From: Antedon bifida
Lineage: Eukaryota > Echinodermata > Crinoidea > Comatulida > Antedonidae
DNA length: 64,000 nucleotides
Assembly (NCBI GenBank): GCA_963402885.1
Contig: OY727100.1
Location: 1,612,001-1,676,000 of the forward strand
Reading direction: 5' to 3'
A model generated the notes under the pieces. The model was given only the letters and a program-made list of their open reading frames with translations, was not told the origin of the DNA and did no database searches. Both the position numbers and the translations under genes were made by a program. Below are positions 1 to 12,841 of the stretch, in pieces (the first letter of the stretch is position 1; every line of letters starts with the position of its first letter).

Positions 1-3000
1 TGGGTACACCACTAGTCATTAATATCTTTGCTAAATAGCTAAAATATGATAGATTATCGCCAACGCCTTTGGAAATATCATCTTATCAGTGGATCCTATG
101 TATCAACCATTTATTTCTCATTAAAAATCTGTTTGTTTCTACCTCGCCCAAGGCACGCCCCATCACATACATTTTTGTCGTGAGAAGAACACCAGTTTGC
201 ATCAATTAAACATTGTTGTTGTAAATATAGACGGAAGTTTTTTTGTCCGTTTTTCCTTTCCGGACATCCTTTTTTAGCTATGTTAGGCCTATTAAGTTTC
301 ATCATCCAAACATAATTATTTTGTATTGAAGAAGAAATATTTAAATTAAACTTGAACGTTTAAAGTTTGCAGCAATTAAACATTGTTTTTGCTTATTTCC
401 TTCATTGTTTTTGTAAACACAGACGGAAATTTTTGTATCCTATTTTAAGGCTATTTTATTATGCTTCATATACTGATTTTGTATTGAAGAAGAAAGATTG
501 AAATATTAGCTAGTAAGATTATTGGAAAAGTCAGTTATGTTTTTGTTACGATTGCTTTGTTTCTTTCAAAAGCACTTTTCGTTTATATTTAGAACAAATA
601 ATATCTCTACTTCCGTAAATACTACACGAATAAATATAGAGTGGGCCCTTTTCAAGTTCAAGAACATACGATTAACCTTGTTGAACGAAAGTTTTTTTTC
701 CAAAGTCGAACTTAACACCAAACAGCAAAACATCTCAATTAACCCGCATTTCAACTTGGAAATTTGAATCTGTAAAATTAGGCCACTCGGATGAATTCTT
801 CTTCTAATTTAGTAACTATTTTGTTTCTACTCAATTTTCTCATCATGTGACAATGCATAAAGACAGGTATAGGTAGGCCTTGACATCAGTGGCTGTACTT
901 CCTAACGATCAGTTGTCCCCCGGAGTGGGTCTGTGTTGACTTAAAGACAGTGTGTAACAATGTCCTCTTACTCTCTGATAGAATGCAAACAACACACACC
1001 GTAGGAGACGTTGTAATTGGTGAGCTACCCAGGTGGACTTTGGGACCTTATCGCTACGATAATCCGAGGGGGTTGTTGTAATCGCTTCGGTTCCGAACCC
1101 CGAAGGCCTAACCTTATAAGCGAACGGAAACGATGTGCTAATATGATTTTAACCTTTTGTCCAGACGTCACAAAGGAATTGAGTGATGTCATCCATGTCT
1201 TCATCATTTTATACGCGACGTATCGAATATTCTGTAGACTATTTGAAACAACAATTTTAGAATATCGGTTTTCATTAGTATAATGATAACGGTGGCCCAA
1301 GCATTATAGGCCTGGTAACCTAGTAATTGCATGACATGTGTTCAGTTACATGAATGACAACTTTATGATACTTACAACTAAAGTACATTCAAATACCTGT
1401 GGCATAGTACACACAGTTATTTGTGTACCATTTGTAAGGAAAACATGTTTTGATCTGGCCTTGCACATTTTAAGAAACATGATATTATTATAAAATTTAG
1501 ATAGGTTTCTTGACAAAAAAAATGTGTATATTAATGTGCATAATAATAATAAAGAAAGAGCACAGGATCAAAACAAAAAAGTCTAACAACAACCTTCTCA
1601 TATTTAGCGAACTTCCTTTACGACGCTCAGAAACTGATGAGCATGAGTTTTTTTCTTGATGGGCGCGTAGCCGTGTGTCGCGCGTCGTCAAAACGGTGAA
1701 ATATCTGCTCACGTAAAAATATTATAAATTAAAACAATATTAACGATTCATTTATAATTTTATATCTTCAAAATATTATTTATTTATCTCGAATGTATCG
1801 ATTAAAACTTTACTTCATGCGTGAGAAAATAAAACTATCGATCGCTTCTCCAAATTTACAATCTTAAACACGATTAACTTATGTGGCCGCGCAAATAGTA
1901 TCCAATAAAGGCATAATCATATTCCTAATTTTCTTTCAAATTATTTTAACCTCGTTCACAAAATCACATGTGTTATCTACAGATAAATCTAGTGATTAAA
2001 CATTACTTTCGAACTGAAGTAACGGAGGTGAAAATAATAGCTTTTGATGTTATGAGAGCAGTACTTGTTATTAACTTAGTTGATCTAAAATAATTCACTG
2101 AAATCGACCTCTTGATAACCAATCTAGTCAGATTATTTAAGATATAATAAGAGAGATAACGCCTGCTGGAATTTGGTACTTGATTGGTAACCAGATACGT
2201 CCAATAATTGCTCATAACATGTCATAACATTATAGTTCAGGGGTCACGTCTGGTGAATTTTGAAACTTTCCAGAATGGTTCAGCAGCAACAAAAATCTTT
2301 GTTTCAATCAGGTTTCGCGAGGAACGTCATTGTACAATGCATGATGGGAAGGATTATGAAAGAAATCACGTACGTACGCCTCGTGACGTTTGCTCCCAAA
2401 GCCTTCCCACCATGCATCGCGCACGCTATTTGCGATAAACCTTATTGTGATCCGTTTAGTTTTACTTTGAAAAAACTCATGTTATTATTTATCATGATAG
2501 GCTTATACAGTTTCAAACTAGATTACGTCACGTCTAGTATTTGCGTATAGTAGGCCCTATATTAGTATATTAATTTATTTCCGTTATTAAATCTTTTGTT
2601 ATGTTTTTAATACGTTATTTTCTTTCTGAATTTACGTCATGTTAGTTCCATTAACTTACTGTTATGTTGGAGAAAACTTTTTTTACATAATATTATTAGA
2701 CATTTGACGTGTTTCAGATTTTATAATGATTCATTACACAATTCAAATTTTAATACAAGTACCTTACACATCTATCATTGAACGTGTAACAGGTTCTGCA
2801 TCCACTACCTACCATTTCTAAAGCCAATCATTAATAAAATTCATATTAACTTAAATTATTTAAGATGCCATGCGGGTCAAGTCTTTGTCTTAAACTATGA
2901 AACAATTCTGTGTGATATGAAACAAGCTATCAATACAATTTCTAATGAAGTTCAGTCCAATTTCAAGATAATTTTAAAATAACAATTAGTTAGATTCTGG

Positions 3001-3330
3001 TAGAGTTTGGTTTGTTGGTGCAGTTGAGATCTTGATCAGAAGGTAATTGGAACTGACTTGCTGCTGACCTCCTTGTTCATCTCTCAATTATACTCTCAAC
3101 ACTCGCTCATCCTACATCATAGTTTCTAATTCTACATTTTTATTGTTTTTCTTTTCTTAACATAGTAGGCATAGATTTTCTATGTTAATCTTTTAAACTT
3201 TTACCCAATTTCTTCAGAAAACAACAAACGCTTCTCATTTTCTAATCTAAAAAGCAACCGGTATATACTGTTTTTAGACACATTTCTTTGAAATATCATT
3301 ACATATTTTTTTTGTTTACTTCTTATTCCT
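1..3330. other. Intergenic, no supported gene
   Basis: This stretch is AT-rich. Its only open frames are short (under 100 codons), lack recognisable domains and overlap on both strands. I see no splice-linked coding segments, tRNA or rRNA. Copies of the TAGGCCTA-like palindrome are scattered through it (for example near 875, 1307 and 2551). Confidence 0.6.
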
Positions 3331-3334
3331 TATT

Positions 3335-3595
3335 AGTCGCGTGGACGCGACTCTATAGTTCACTATGTCGGTCGGTTGGTCTGTCTGTCTGTCTGTCTGT
3401 CTGATAGATTACTTGGGAAACCACCTCCCCTCGGCATGGGTGAAGTCTAACAAAGTCACCGACCTAACAATAAAATAATTCATCTAGATTATTCTAATAC
3501 ACTTTGCAGTGCAAATCAATTGTATCATCGTCAAAACTCAAAATCTTCGTCTTTAACGCGTCAGCTTGACTTTCACTTGGACGCAACGCAAGAAC

Positions 3596-3639
<44 letters not shown>

Positions 3640-3725
3640 GGTCGGTCGGTCTGTCTGTCTGTCTGTCTGTCTGTCTGTATCACTATGCATTGTAGCACGC
3701 GACTTAATGGCTGTTGGCCTTGTTT
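3335..3725. repeat. TCTG microsatellite element with GTCGCGTG ends
   Basis: The block starts with TAGTCGCGTG, runs through GTCGGTCGGTTGGTC into (TCTG)n tracts (about 3381-3403 and 3597-3678) and ends with AGCACGCGACTTA followed by a GGCCTTG segment. The same start, GTCGGT tract and end recur at 17792-17890 without the long expansion. It is therefore a dispersed repeat carrying an unstable tetranucleotide, not a chance microsatellite. The (TCTG)n tract is split by the left arm of an inverted repeat (3404-3596). Confidence 0.65.
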
Positions 3726-4163
3726 TACCGTATTCCATAAACTATTCCTTTACTCTTTCAAATACTTTTAGTTGACACTTTTTCACGCACACCCGCAAAA
3801 TCCGTACAATTTATATCTGTGGTTTGTCAAACTGTTTCTGCTGTTGCATAAGTTTGGTTCTGACTAGAACGTAACTCAAGAACGTACACGTAACGCAAGC
3901 AAATTGACCAATCACAAATGACTTGATAATCCATCGTTTGTGATTGGTCACATTCGCTGCCAGTACGTTCTTGCGTTGCGTCCAAGTGAAAGTCAAGCTG
4001 ACGCGTTAAAGACGAAGATTTTGAGTTTTGACGATGATACAATTGATTTGCACTGCAAAGTGTATTAGAATAATCTAGATGAATTATTTTATTGTTAGGT
4101 CGGTGACTTTTCATAGACTTCACCCATGCCGAGGGGAGGTGGTTTCCCAAGTAATCTATCACG
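3404..4163. repeat. Long inverted repeat, two ~193-bp arms
   Basis: The segment 3404-3596 reappears as its near-perfect reverse complement at about 3970-4163. The arms start GATAGATTACTTGGGAAACC and end in CGCAACGCAAGAAC. About 370 bp separates them, containing the rest of the TCTG repeat and a MITE A copy. The right arm joins directly onto the end of the MITE. I see no target-site duplication at the outer ends, so a local inverted duplication fits better than a transposon with long terminal repeats. Confidence 0.75.
3845..4000. mobile_element. MITE family A copy (foldback, CAATCACAAACGATGG core)
   Basis: The left end resembles TTTGGTTCTGACTAGAACG and the right end is the inverted counterpart (CGTCCAAGTGAAAGTCAAGC). 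The centre has facing TTGACCAATCACAAA and TTTGTGATTGGTCA motifs around CCATCG. Related copies lie at 6620-6795, 18182-18300, 18515-18645, 48952-49108 and 63258-63376. No coding capacity: a non-autonomous foldback element. Confidence 0.7.
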
Positions 4164-4169
4164 GTGATC

Positions 4170-5700
4170 TTAAAGAGATACTTAATAGGGTTAAATATTG
4201 CATAGTACGGTCATAACAATGGGTAAGGTAATACTGTATTGTGATTAAAATGAGTAGTTAGCTATGTTCACGTCGAATAATTCAGTATACGGTCTTGTTC
4301 TTTTATGTCCGCACTTGTTTTTTTTTTATGGCAGAATTAGGCGGCTTAAAACAATTACATCCATTGTTTGCAATTTCTTTCTCCAGGCCTTCATTGTATT
4401 GTAGGGCTACGTGTTTACTTTCAATGGCGGAGAACTGGAATGTTAACTCTGATATGAAATAAACATTTTGAAAAAAAAAGCTTTTAAACTGTTTTACTTT
4501 GCACTTTACAAATTCAACAGTAACTGTTCCATATTTTATATTAATTATAATAATAATTATTATTATTTTAATCAAATGTACACGACTACTTTATGCCGAG
4601 ATCAGAATAGTAACAGAATATAAAACTATAATTATGGTTAGAAATTTTGTTAAAATAAAGATTGAACGTCATTGAACAAAGTAATAAAACATTTATTGAG
4701 CTAAAAATTTAAAATAATGATTATAATCAAATATCTGATCCTCTGTAAAATGTTTCCGATTTCTAACACTGTTAACTGCTAACACGAATTTAACCCGAGC
4801 ATTGAGACGATTATAGTACGGTAATGTATTATTACAGTGCATTTAACACTACTTTTGTAAACACTCTTTAAGCAGAAATCAGAACTGCCATAAGGAAAAT
4901 AAGATAAAAATATCTTATACTTTAAACCATAATAGATCCTGTATTGTTTTCCTTGATCGGAAACGTTGCTCTGCACCTGTATTTCGTAGGCTGGCCTGAA
5001 GGAAATAGTAGCGAAAATAACAAAGCGGCCTACTTTGAATCGGTTGTCATTGTCAAGTTTAACGTGAACAAATCACGTACTGCATCCACGGGAGCATTCA
5101 CTAATATGTTTATTTCGGCACGAGTATAAATGTACCAGATTCATTGAGTTTTGTTGGCCAGCCCGAGGGAAATATTCTGTATCTTTTAGTCAAATTGCGC
5201 ACTCGGAAGCAATTAGAGCCCATGTTTAATCCATTTCATTTATTTTTATTCATATTCTCCTTATAGTCAGTAGAATTCCACTGATTGGCTGTGAAGTTGT
5301 ATTGGAACGAAACATTTTGATTGGTTTATCACTTTTGATCAGTAATCATAATTCGTTTAATTAAAGCCAGTACTTACAACTGGCATTCATTTGAAACTCA
5401 GTAAAAATGTAGATTTTAATTGGAAATAGTCACTAATTGGACATTTTTTAATAGAAAAGAGATCTACTTAATTATGTGTTAGAAGTCCGTGTATACGTCA
5501 TGCGGACGGAAAGAATATGTTTTCGACATTTTAAAATATTTTGAAACTTAATTAGATCTTTTCACATTATTTCAAACATCGATATTTCAATATTACAATA
5601 ATAAATAAGTAGTTACAGAAACATTCTATCATTATTTGAAGTTTTCAATGCATGTTGTAAACTTTCAAACATAGTCACATTATAATGGACAAAGCATAAA
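4170..5700. other. Intergenic, no supported gene
   Basis: AT-rich sequence with homopolymer runs and a short ATT-rich tract near 4540-4570. I found no spliced coding segments, RNA genes or clear repeats. Confidence 0.55.
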
Positions 5701-5714
5701 ATGGAAAAACATAC

Positions 5715-6005
5715 GGAAAATCAACGTCACGAAATAAACGGACGCGCGCGTATCGAAGTGCCTGTTCGTCGTCGTCACACGAAATAAACAGACGCGCGCG
5801 TATCGAAGTGTCTGTACGACACACGAAATAAACGGACGCGCGCGTATCGTGGTGTCTGAACGTCACACGAAATAAACGGACGCGCGCGTATCTAAGTGTC
5901 TGTACGTCACTAAATAAACGGACGCGCGCGTATCGAAGTGTCTTTACGTCACGAAGTAAACGGACGCGCGTATCGAAATGTCTGTACGTCACGAAATAAA
6001 TGTTG
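5715..6005. repeat. Minisatellite, ~40-bp unit with CGCGCGCG core
   Basis: About seven tandem copies of a 36-44 bp unit built on ACGAAATAAACGGACGCGCG, CGTATCGAAGTGTCTG and TACGTCAC. Each copy carries an alternating CG tract (GACGCGCGCG) in an otherwise AT-rich region. Unit lengths vary, so the minus-strand frame across it (5675-6016) gives an irregular arginine-rich repeat peptide that is not credible as a protein. Confidence 0.85.
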
Positions 6006-6619
6006 CCGCCAGTCACGTGCTATTTTCATAGACATAGAATTACTATATACATTTTTACATTATACATACAATTCTTGATATAACATACGAGAAGAATTCA
6101 TGTCAACAGAACTCTATGAATATTGATACCGAGCCCACTGCTACATAACAGCTGATAAACCATTCACTACCTTGTCATAACAATCGTCAATTGCTACATG
6201 AAATTGAACACAAATACTGTAAAGATCGCCGAGGTATCTGAAGTGCTTCATGGCGGTATGCAAAGATACAGTCTTTAAGATCACGGTGGTATAAGACGGG
6301 TAGAAAAACATGTTAAGTGCAGTTACACGTACTTTAAATGTGTTTAATTACCGAGCCGATATCAGTTATTATAGCTTTCCTCAGCAAAATAATGTAAAAT
6401 AATAATGTGTTAACGAGAAATCGGGAGGGGTTTTTTTACATTTCATCTCAGTCGAGGAGTTAGTATAAACGTAGCATGTGATTTAGAATCTACTCTTATA
6501 CATATTATAGTTTAGTTTTATTGTGTAAAACGAACAATCAAAACATAATTCTCTATCAATTTTATCACTAACCAAATTTATCGTATTTTAAAAACATTTT
6601 ATGAAAATTGTAATTCAAT

Positions 6620-6795
6620 TTTAGGTAGTTCTAGGACGCAACGCAAGCTCAACGCAGATAATTCGGACCAATCACGACACAATGGATCATTCGAACCGTC
6701 GATTGTGATTAGTCAACTCATTTGCGTTACACGTACGCCCTTGCGTTACACGTACGCCCTTGCGTTGCGTTTCAAAGTAAGAACCAAACGCATTA
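6620..6795. mobile_element. MITE family A copy
   Basis: Foldback element with CTAGGACGCAACGCAAGC on the left and CCTTGCGTTGCGTTTC on the right, and central CCAATCACGACACAATGGATCATTCG facing GATTGTGATTAGTCAAC. A short internal duplication (CGTTACACGTACGCCCTTG twice, about 6724-6761) lengthens the right arm. Confidence 0.65.
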
Positions 6796-7387
6796 AGGCT
6801 CTTCACTTCCCGCCATGATAATTTGTTTAGAAGCAACATCTCTATTCTTTCGTAACTGTGGTAATAACTATTCACAGACAAACGATAATTTTTCTCCTTA
6901 TTCTTTTTACAATTATAACATCTACCTATCAACAGGAGCCTAAATCACAACTATTCTAGCTGAGATATTTAATTAATTGCGCCGCACGACAAGCCTAGTG
7001 AGCAAGGCCGAGCATGCAGCTAAGTCTGGACGACCTGATTAGATTTACTTAGAACATTAAGACAATCGTCTTGTAAGCCTACAAAAACCACTGCGACCAC
7101 ACAGACTTTAGCATGCCCTCTGTATGTATGCTGTGGTGACAGGTTCATCTTACTGGGCCTAATCGCTTTTCAAATGCCAATACTAATTTTCATTCGTACA
7201 CTTACTAGCTGTGTCGCAAAATAGAGGGCGCTAATTTTGCCACATTATACTTGTCGTTTAGAAACTTTCGTTGCCAACATAAAGATTCGTTGAGTACTTT
7301 TGTATTCGAATGGTAAACGGATTAAAGCTCAAAAGAAAATCATTCGAATAGAAAACTTACTACTTACTTACGCTCAAAATACTCCCT

Positions 7388-7738
7388 TAAAGATATATTG
7401 TCCCCCTAAAAAATAATTTTTAAAATTTTTTTTGTTGAATATGCCATTTTAATATCACATAATAGTTATTCACTTTGACCAAAAACTTGATCCAAAAAAA
7501 AAACATTTTACACCAAAAAAATGTAATTTAAAGCAAAATATACCTAAATTGTCTGGAAGACAATGGTTTTTGGTTGAAATTAACCATTTCTTTTGTCTTT
7601 TATAAGTGAAATAATTATTTTTGATGATTTTTTTTCTAATGAAGTGAATAACTTTATTAAAACTGTGAAATTGCCAATTCAAAATCTGATTTTATTAATC
7701 TTTATTTTGTCATGTTTTTGGGGGACAATACATCTTTA
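7388..7738. mobile_element. Foldback element with TTAA-flanked GTCCCCC ends
   Basis: The left end reads TTAAAGATATATTGTCCCCC and the right end GGGGGACAATACATCTTTAA, an inverted pair of about 20 bp around about 310 bp of AT-rich sequence. TTAA at both outer edges fits the four-base target preference of piggyBac-type transposons. No transposase frame is present, so it would be non-autonomous. The 70-codon minus-strand frame inside (7470-7682) is lysine- and phenylalanine-rich and matches nothing I recognise. Confidence 0.6.
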
Positions 7739-7739
7739 A

Positions 7740-9608
7740 ATTAGTACTTAACGGGAAAAACTATAGGCCTACTCAACGGTAAAAGTCGAAAATCGAATAC
7801 GACAATTGGCATGATTCTGTATTGTTCTTATAAAACTGCTGCCGTCAGTAGTAATATTATTTCCATTAGTTTTACTTTTGTATAATATAATTTAAGATTT
7901 TAAAAACAAAATGTTTACATTGGCTGTAAGATCTTTGACTCCAACACAACTCTAACGTCAGAGCCAATGACTGCGCCACCAATAGTTGAAAATAACTTGT
8001 TTGATATCGATAGGTGGCTCCATTTTATATTTTTCAGTGAATTTAAAAAATACATTATCTTATCTGTATTCAATGTGACTTTTAATAAAGATTTTTATTT
8101 CAAGTCTTTTTTTAGTCTTTTTAATGATGGATGATGGCGACTATCTGTTAAAAGCGTTAGGAATTCTCAATATAAAAAATCACGGATTGCTGATTTCTTT
8201 TAAGTCATTTAACCTTCACATTTCAATACTATGATTATAGTCAAAAGAAGCTATTATAGGAGAGCCTATTCTTTTTGTTTCGCATATTCTTCAGTATTGG
8301 CCACCGTGTACCACAACAATAACGATAGCTAACCATCATTATAAAAAAAACTGAATGTAACCAAAACAAACAATGGCAAAATAGAAGAAGGAATCTCTTA
8401 TTTGTCTCTTTTTGGACTGCTTTTATACAAACACCTTACCGAATCGAGTTATAAGGATATCTCAATGGAGAAAATGTCCGGTGTCCTGTTTGACAGACTT
8501 AGAACCCAATTATTTTAAAGCCCTTTTCCCTATCTAATTTATTTTATATCTTTATTTTAATTTTTCAAGATATGGAAGCCATAAAACAGTTAACATAATA
8601 AACATTGAAATAACAGATGAGAAAACATGATGTGGAAAATGCAGTATATTCTATTGGTCCTGTGAAATGTATGACCATCTATAATAATTCCTATGTAGTA
8701 CTAGTATAATTATATCTATACTATATCGATGATTAGGACAGTATGGTCCACAACTTTCTTATCATAGTCTACGATTCTCTCGTTTAATGCGCCGTGATTT
8801 ACAGTTTAATTCCTAATTTCTCATTCTCACAGATTTCCTCATCTTTATCGTTTCAAATTAATTAATTAAATTTTAGTATATCACCGGGCGGTTTAGAAAT
8901 AATGTTCTTTGCCTACTGTGTTTATATATATATACCCACAGCATTGTCATTTTTTTCAGTAATTTGCCTTTGGATTTATATATATATATATTATTATCTC
9001 TGATTGTACTTAAAGGCCAGTGACCTCATACTATTGAATAAATGAATGAATAAAATGGAAGGCAATAAAAAAAGATAAAAAAATATAATGCATTGTTTTA
9101 TTATACAAACGATAGGTGGTCTGCCGATTTTTCTTGAAAAATTACGACGTTTCGTTGATTTTACCTTCTGTATTAACCTCGTTATCTCCGCTTTAAATTC
9201 CAGTAATAATAGACTTTATTTTATATCCACTTCACATGTCGAGTATAAATAGTTTTTGAATTGAATTGTTGGGATAATGCTAGTTGGATTTATCACATAC
9301 ATTTTAAAAACAATAATGAATGACTTTTGAGACAGGATTATCATCCAAAGTGAGTTTGCATTCTAGCATTTAAGTTAAGTAACCCCGCAGAGTTTCTCTG
9401 CTAAATTCACTTTGTGATATTTGACTTTCTTTCTTTCTCTCTAAGCTAATACCGTTTTTGTTGTCATCCTTTTGTTTGGAAAAGCAATACAAAAAAATAC
9501 CTGCATTTTAGCACGAGTAGATTTATACTATACTCTGCGCAATCATCCGTAGCGCCATAATTGGATATTTAACTTCGGTTAGAAGTGAAAAGTTAGGATT
9601 TGTGACTA
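7740..9608. other. Intergenic and presumed 5' region of the SLC16-like gene
   Basis: AT-rich, with TA dinucleotide tracts at about 8925-8935 and 8978-8990. No gene is recognisable. The last few hundred bases must hold the promoter and 5' UTR of the transporter gene starting at 9636, but no clear TATA or initiator stands out. Confidence 0.5.
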
Positions 9609-9639
9609 ATGGAAGGTTAGTAACTCGTTGATGAAATGA
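9609..9639 (+). promoter_or_regulatory. Two very short upstream ORFs before the SLC16-like start
   Basis: ATG at 9609 opens a three-codon frame ending in TAG at 9618-9620. A second ATG at 9631 opens a two-codon frame (ATGAAATGA) whose TGA overlaps the main ATG at 9636. If the transcript starts upstream of 9609, both could reduce initiation at the main start. The main ATG is chosen because the conserved SLC16 first-helix motif follows 18 codons later. Confidence 0.45.
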
Positions 9640-12488
9640 CAGGAGGTACAAGTCGTCATCGTCGACGCCCTACATATACTGCCCCACCGGACGGTGACTG
9701 GGGATGGGTCGTTGTTATAGGATCATTTGTATGCATGTTTGTAGCATTTGGGTTCCCGAGGAATTTAGGATTATTTATCGAGCCGATCGTCGACGACTTT
9801 GAAAGCACTACTGGACCAATTGGACTTATTGTATCGCTACCTATTACGCTACTTCTGACAACAGGTAAGTTCTGTTCTTATTTGCTAATTTAACTTAACT
9901 TAATTAGGCTAAACAGGAAAGGGATAGTACTAGATAGTCATATTGTGTTCTAACAGTGATTCTAATGTTTTAGAGTAACATGCATGTTGTAGGCCTACAT
10001 TAGTAACATTAATGATTATTAATGATTGTGATTATTATCACGTTTTCTTTATAATTATTATCTTTTCTTCCATTTTAGGTCCAATTTCTGGTATATTATG
10101 TAAAAAGGTCGGTAGTCGGTTGACCTGTATACTTGGAGGAATACTCGCTTGCCTGGGACTTGGTATTGCCTTTTCCACGACGAATGAACTATGGCTTGGT
10201 ATAGGTCTAGGCCTTCTACCAGGTATGTATTCATGACACACCCATACACCAGATGACCACCTTTATATCATGAGCATAATTTGATGTGTTTTCTTTATAA
10301 GATCGCCCAAAACACAGACCCGTTGAGCAAAAACTGTTATTTTATTTATTTTAACTCGCACACACATTCGTTTTTAGAATAATAATAACAATATTTTATT
10401 CTAGAGCACTCTTGAGTGGTATGTGCGCTATAAAAATCCTGTTATTAGTTAGTTATTAGCAGGTAGAACAACTGAGCTCATACTATCATCTGTTTGTACC
10501 GGTTGTGCTTACGTTGTTCAGCCTTTTTAGATGTAAACTATTTAACTCCACCGTTTTACTAGCATGGTTTTAAAGTGACCTCTCTACTAAAGCTCTGACT
10601 ATACATATATATCAAACTTTATGATGTGCCCCTAATGGACATGATGATGTCATATCACTACCATATTTGGGAATATCCCTACCATATTTGGGCACATCAC
10701 ACTTTTTTTGTCAAATCAGTTTAGATAGAGCTTAATACGTTTAGTAGTTTAATTTAGAAGAAATAATTTCTCCTTGGCTTATGTAAGCAATGCTTTGTGT
10801 GTAGGAAATCCTGTAAATCCACTATTATTGTTAATGTTTTCAGGCATAGGACTGGGACTTGCCTACACCGCAAGTGTCGTTATTGTCAGTCGGTATTTTG
10901 AAAAAAAGTTCATCATTGCAAACGGATTGATTTTTCTTGGTGGACCCATCAGTTTTTTAATCTGTCCAATCATGGGTGAGGTAAGAACATAATACAGTTT
11001 AATTTGAAAATTAATTAATTTACTTAATAATTTTAAAACTAACTTCCCCTCTCAATACCTTACTTTGATTGAGAATTGTGTAAATTATTTTGTGTTGACA
11101 AAACACCAAAATATAAGAGCTTTCGATTTTCATTGGCGTCTGGATCTAGAATCCTCCAGAACTTTGTGAAAGATTTACTGGAAAAGAGCGTCCTGATGTC
11201 TGCGCATGCACATTGGCGTTACTAGGTTCAAAGGTCGTTGGAAATCGAAAGCTCACTAATTGTATACACTAATGTAGAACTTGCAGGAAGTTGTACAAAA
11301 AGTTACCTCTTTTACAAGAATGTTGATTGTTAAACATACAAATATCATCAAAAGAATAAATAGAATAGAATAACCCCATTTTCCGTTGTCTTCTCAGAGT
11401 TTGATGGAGGCGTATGGATGGAGACGAACCATACTGCTGTGGTGTGGATTGGTTCTCAATCTAGTAGTCGGGGGAACCTTGATGAAACCCGTTTTCCTTC
11501 TACGAGATCTTGAAGTAAACCAAAATAACAGTAATGAGTATGAATTACTAGAAACAGACCATTATACAAATATTGAACAAAATGGAAACCACCAAGAAAA
11601 CCGCATTTGGAAAAAGATAAAAGATATTGCCTCGTATTGCGGCCTGGAGTTATTTCGAGACAACTTAATGTTTGATCTTATAATGGTAATTATATTTCTG
11701 AATGGATTTTCGTATGACTCGTGGCTGATTTTTGTAATTCCACAAGCTGAAGAATTAGACATTCCAGACGAGATATCAGCCTTGATTCTTACCTTTGCTG
11801 GTATTGGCTCGGTTATAGGCAGACTGTCACAAATTGGTATCCTCCATTGGAAATTACTGTCAACATATAATACTTGGCTGTTTGCCAACGTACTGGCCGC
11901 CTTGGCTCTAATAATGGACCCATTGTTTCATAATATGTATAGCATTGTTACATTTTCTGTAATATACGGTGTTGCCACTGGTATCAAGATGCCACTGGCG
12001 CCCGTTTTAGTTCGGGATTTTGTTGGCATTGAGAAAATTCACGTTGCGTTTGGATGGTTGAACTTAGCAAGAGGTGTGGGCGCTCTTTTAGGAGGAACAT
12101 CAATGGGTAAGATTATTTTTGATTTATATAAAAACGTATATAAATACAGTAATACAAAAACAAACAAATTGTTATTGGTAGGCCTACTCAACGTTTGAAG
12201 CGATGTAACATCGATGTAAGCACAGTGATTTCTTTTAATGGAGTTTACCATATATAGGCCTGCGTCGTGTGTGAAAGCATTGTAACTTTAAGTAGAAATA
12301 TTTTTATCTTTATTTTAAAATCATTTTTTCTTGAGAGCGTCTTTATTATTAAAATGTTTTGTTGTTTTGTAGGCATGCTACATTCGTACTATGACAGTTA
12401 TCGCCAGCCGTTTATTGTTGTAGCTGTTGTACAGTCAATGGCGGCAGTCTTGTTGATCTTTAAACCTCGTGATTTTGGAAGACAATGA
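9636..12488 (+). CDS. Monocarboxylate transporter-like protein (SLC16 family), 5 exons, 444 aa
   Basis: Predicted proton-linked or facilitative carrier of monocarboxylates or related small solutes, in the plasma membrane. CDS exons: 9636-9864, 10079-10222, 10844-10980, 11398-12106 and 12373-12488. All introns are GT-AG and phases join cleanly to 1335 nt. Residues 17-28 (PPDGDWGWVVVI) carry the conserved DGxWGW signature of SLC16 helix 1. Hydrophobic helices follow through about residue 175, including the SRYFEKKFIIANG block that matches the family's YFxKRRxLAxG motif with the arginine replaced by lysine. A hydrophilic central loop (about residues 220-260) and a second set of hydrophobic helices complete a 12-helix MFS layout. 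Family members are usually 420-520 aa, so it looks complete. The subfamily (MCT12/13/14-like is possible) and the substrate cannot be fixed. The C-terminus is short (ends KPRDFGRQ). Confidence 0.85.
10588..10734. mobile_element. MITE family B copy, in SLC16-like intron 2
   Basis: Starts TAAAGCTCTGACTATAC and ends in the inverted TTTAGATAGAGCTTA. TA lies at both edges. Internal motifs GATGTGCCC, ATGATGATGTCATATCACT and CCATATTTGGG are shared with the copies at 49499, 57449, 60121 and 60709. TA flanks suggest a Tc1/mariner-type non-autonomous element. Confidence 0.75.
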
Positions 12489-12683
12489 CGTAATAGCGCA
12501 TACGCAACGAAAAGAGACGTAAGCGCAACGCAATGACGTAAGTGCACCGAACAAAATGGATGCACGATTTTCAATACCTATACTCTGTACACAAATATTG
12601 TGTTTTGTATCATACAATATTTCAATATTTTGTAATTCTTTATTTTTCGTGAGAAATATCATTTCAACTTTATTTAAATTCAA

Positions 12684-12689
12684 AATAAA
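12684..12689 (+). terminator. Polyadenylation signal of the SLC16-like gene
   Basis: An AATAAA hexamer about 200 bp after the TGA at 12486-12488, with a second overlapping AATAAA four bases on. It is the first good candidate after the stop codon. Confidence 0.5.
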
Positions 12690-12841
12690 TAAAATAGAAT
12701 GAAGCTTACAATGTTGTCTATGAGTGAAATTCGTGCATAGTATGGGATTATTGTTTAATCTAATGCTACTAACTCAACTTTTTAATGAGGTCTATCATGA
12801 TGAATAAATATTCGTTATTGTTAGTTATGGGAAGACACGCC

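Noticed and set aside
1017..1300. Overlapping 88- and 91-codon frames on both strands
   Set aside because: No recognisable domain, no splice partners and mutually overlapping; probably chance.
3520..3771. Frames of CLSV and TDRQ repeats on both strands
   Set aside because: They translate the (TCTG)n microsatellite.
5675..6016. 113-codon minus-strand frame with ARVRLF repeats
   Set aside because: It follows a CG-rich minisatellite with unequal unit lengths and has no domain or splice context.
12490..12560. Possible further MITE A copy after the SLC16-like stop (GCGCATACGCAACG, GTAAGCGCAACGCAATGACG)
   Set aside because: Only short words match and no inverted ends could be aligned.
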